Positions 13,648 through 14,914 of a stretch of 14,914 nt of DNA are shown piece by piece. How positions within the stretch are numbered: the first letter of the stretch is position 1; every line of letters starts with the position of its first letter. This stretch comes from Methanocalculus sp. (lineage in GTDB: Archaea > Halobacteriota > Methanomicrobia > Methanomicrobiales > Methanocorpusculaceae): positions 1 through 14,914 of the forward strand of contig NZ_JARVGN010000006.1 in assembly GCF_029762515.1 (NCBI RefSeq), written 5' to 3'. The position numbers and the translations under genes were made by a program. The notes under the pieces are model-generated. The model saw only the letters and a program-made list of their open reading frames with translations, had not been told where the DNA came from and did no database searches.

Positions 13648-13702
13648 GAGTGGATAAGGAGTGCAATTAAACGTTTTTCAGGGAATATTACCACTCACAA
13701 AA
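13641..13702. repeat. Inverted repeat spanning the end of the TPR gene and the tRNA 3' flank
   Basis: TTTGTGAGAGTGG (13641-13653), which contains the stop codon of the TPR gene, is complementary to CCACTCACAAAA (13691-13702) apart from a 2-nt bulge. The spacer is 37 nt and includes a T5 run (13673-13677). The element sits between convergent genes and may fold at the end of both transcripts. Confidence 0.45.
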
Positions 13703-13710
13703 GGCAAAAT

Positions 13711-13794
13711 GCGAGGGACCGGATTCGAACCGGCGAACCCCTACGGGACTGGGTCCTAAGCCCAGCGCCTTTGGCCTGGCTTGGCAACCCTCGC
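13711..13794 (-). tRNA. tRNA-Leu, anticodon UAG
   Basis: Read on the minus strand, this 84-nt segment folds as a class II tRNA. It has acceptor stem GCGAGGG/CCCTCGC and D stem GCC/GGC with a G-rich loop. The anticodon stem CTGGG/CCCAG encloses the loop CTTAGGA (anticodon TAG, reading CUA-type leucine codons). A long variable arm (CCC-GTA-GGG) follows, then T stem GCCGG/CCGGT around TTCGAAT. CCA is not encoded; the next bases are ATTTTGCC. No intron is present. The long variable arm and the UAG anticodon agree on leucine. Confidence 0.97.
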
Positions 13795-13806
13795 TCAGAA
13801 TTAATA

Positions 13807-13835
13807 ATGCAAATGAATCTGCACCATGCATATTT
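13807..13835 (-). promoter_or_regulatory. Probable promoter of tRNA-Leu
   Basis: On the minus strand AAATATGC (13828-13835) is TATA-like. TTGCAT follows about 23 bp later (13807-13812), resembling the TGC-containing start-site box of methanogen stable-RNA genes. Transcription would begin near 13809, giving a 5' leader of about 15 nt before the mature tRNA. Confidence 0.4.
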
Positions 13836-14009
13836 GCCTTCAAATGATAAAAATAGAAGCCTCGATATTCTGCATTTCTTTTAATGGTGAGCAAAAAGAT
13901 GGTATGGCGCTCCGGCGGCAGGGAGAGGAATCACCCTCTTCAACTCCTCCCCACAAACTCATTATGACTCTTCCTTCTTCACACCATCACGCGATAACGG
14001 GTGTATTCG

Positions 14010-14914
14010 CTACGATACTGCATTCTCCTCTGCTTTTGCAGCCTTCAGCTCCCTGATCAGGATCACATACCCGGATACTACAAGTGCGATGATGAGTGGT
14101 CCGAGGATAAAGCCGATGAGTCCCATCACTGCAAGGCCGCCGAAGAAGCCGATCCACATCAGGAGAGGACTGAGCTTGGCTCGCATTCCCATGATAAGAG
14201 GGCGGAAAACGAGATCCGGGACCGCACAGACGATCGGATAGCCTATTAACGCTATAAGAGCCGCACCCCTCAGATCCCCGATGGATAGTGCATAGATTGC
14301 AAGGAAGATCATCAGGAGTGAGGGCCCCAGGATCGGAATGAGCTGGAACAACCCTGCAATTGTCGCATAAAAGAGGACGTAATCATATCCGAGGAAATAA
14401 AAGAATGGAATGGCGAGGAGAAATGTGATGACTGCCGTGATCACGTGCACGACATAGATCGCATAGAGGGTTCCAACTGCTGTTGTTGAGATCTCCTTCA
14501 CTCCCGAGGAGAGGCGGCCGGGGAGTGACTCGACGATCTCTGTGTAGATCTCATCCCCTTTGTAAATGAATGCCATGAGGGCCATCAAAAAGACCACGCA
14601 CTTGACAAGGATCATCGGTGCCTGGTAGATCAGGGCTGATGTCCATTCGGAGAACGTGTCAAGCTGGAGCATGATCCACTCACTCATCTCACTCTGCCCG
14701 ACTGTGGGGGTTCCTGTTGAAGCAAGTGAGGAGACCCATTCAAGGATTGTATTGATGATATACGATATATATTCAGAGTGAGTATAAAAAATAGTTATTG
14801 TGAAACCAATTGCTGACGTTACCACAAGAAGCACAAGCGATGCGATAAGGAATGAAGAGACAGCCGGATTTATCACACGGATGAACTTCCGGTGAATGGG
14901 AAGAAGAACAACAG
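14010..14914 (-). CDS. AI-2E / PerM-family membrane protein, 5' end outside the window
   Basis: The reading frame stays open to the right window edge. In-frame residues beyond the GTG at 14876 ('VVLLPIHRKFIR') fit the hydrophobic N-terminus of the family, so that GTG is not the true start. About 301 codons are visible. There are several membrane segments: one near the start ('SFLIASLVLLVVTSAIGF'), a long extracytoplasmic-type stretch, another near 'MILVKCVVFLMALMAF', and then a C-terminal group. That group includes the family hallmark 'GLFQLIPILGPSLL' and 'VFRPLIMGMRAKLSPLLMWIGFFGGLAVMGLIG', whose 'P-L-x-G' and 'GGL-x-x-x-G-x-x-G' patterns are typical. Members have been linked to autoinducer-2 export or Na+/H+ exchange in bacteria; the archaeal substrate is unknown. 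The 215 bp downstream, up to the tRNA, contain no convincing gene. Confidence 0.9.
   Translation of the reverse strand, partial: VVLLPIHRKFIRVINPAVSSFLIASLVLLVVTSAIGFTITIFYTHSEYISYIINTILEWVSSLASTGTPTVGQSEMSEWIMLQLDTFSEWTSALIYQAPMILVKCVVFLMALMAFIYKGDEIYTEIVESLPGRLSSGVKEISTTAVGTLYAIYVVHVITAVITFLLAIPFFYFLGYDYVLFYATIAGLFQLIPILGPSLLMIFLAIYALSIGDLRGAALIALIGYPIVCAVPDLVFRPLIMGMRAKLSPLLMWIGFFGGLAVMGLIGFILGPLIIALVVSGYVILIRELKAAKAEENAVS

Noticed and set aside
13711..13794. tRNA-Leu as an integration site of a mobile element
   Set aside because: No integrase, no second copy of the tRNA 3' end and no change in base composition are visible in the window.
13826..14056. Small plus-strand frame between tRNA-Leu and the AI-2E family gene
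   Set aside because: It runs into the 3' end of the membrane-protein gene, has low-complexity content and no initiation signal.
14874..14876. GTG as the start of the AI-2E family protein
   Set aside because: The frame continues without a stop to the window edge and the upstream residues are hydrophobic as expected for the family, so the gene is cut by the window.

Overview
The window looks like chromosomal DNA of a methanogenic archaeon, most likely of the order Methanomicrobiales. Four things point that way: the REC-PAS-PAS-PAS histidine kinase with a 'TRHDILN'-type H-box, the lipoproteins with Thr/Pro linkers or TPR arrays, the small CxxC-x17-CxxC zinc-ribbon proteins, and promoters that are TATA-like, several placed so that the transcript would be almost leaderless. 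The genus is not decided by what I can see. No phage, transposase, integrase or CRISPR array is visible.

Layout, left to right. 48-788 (-) is a SagB-type nitroreductase, divergent from 873-3038 (+), a hybrid-looking sensor kinase whose receiver domain has Glu where the phospho-accepting Asp belongs. A bidirectional terminator hairpin separates the kinase from a convergent two-repeat lipoprotein (3094-3894, -). That gene shares a short palindromic promoter region with a divergent thioredoxin-domain protein of the YyaL/SSP411 family (3982-6000, +). Next come a 110-residue unknown protein (6056-6388) and two nearly identical tandem genes (6482-6670 and 6973-7161) for Arg/Gly/Phe-rich zinc-ribbon proteins, each with its own TATA box and a conserved, hairpin-forming 30-nt leader. 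serS (seryl-tRNA synthetase) follows and overlaps tail-to-tail with an FAD-dependent GMC-type oxidoreductase (8582-9787, -). A long inverted repeat around that gene's probable promoter separates it from a divergent HerA/DUF87-type ATPase (9881-11530, +). Then come a rubredoxin (11608-11838, +), a TPR lipoprotein carrying a transglutaminase-like domain (12064-13647, +), tRNA-Leu(UAG) on the minus strand (13711-13794), and the C-terminal part of an AI-2E/PerM-family membrane protein (14010 to the window end, -).

These are mostly single-gene transcription units with their own promoters, not one pathway. A loose redox theme (nitroreductase, FAD oxidoreductase, rubredoxin, thioredoxin-domain protein) is present, but adjacency does not show that they cooperate. 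The stretch that most deserves a second look is the tandem zinc-ribbon pair with its conserved leader. Next are the phosphorylation-defective-looking receiver domain and the inverted repeat at the oxidoreductase promoter.
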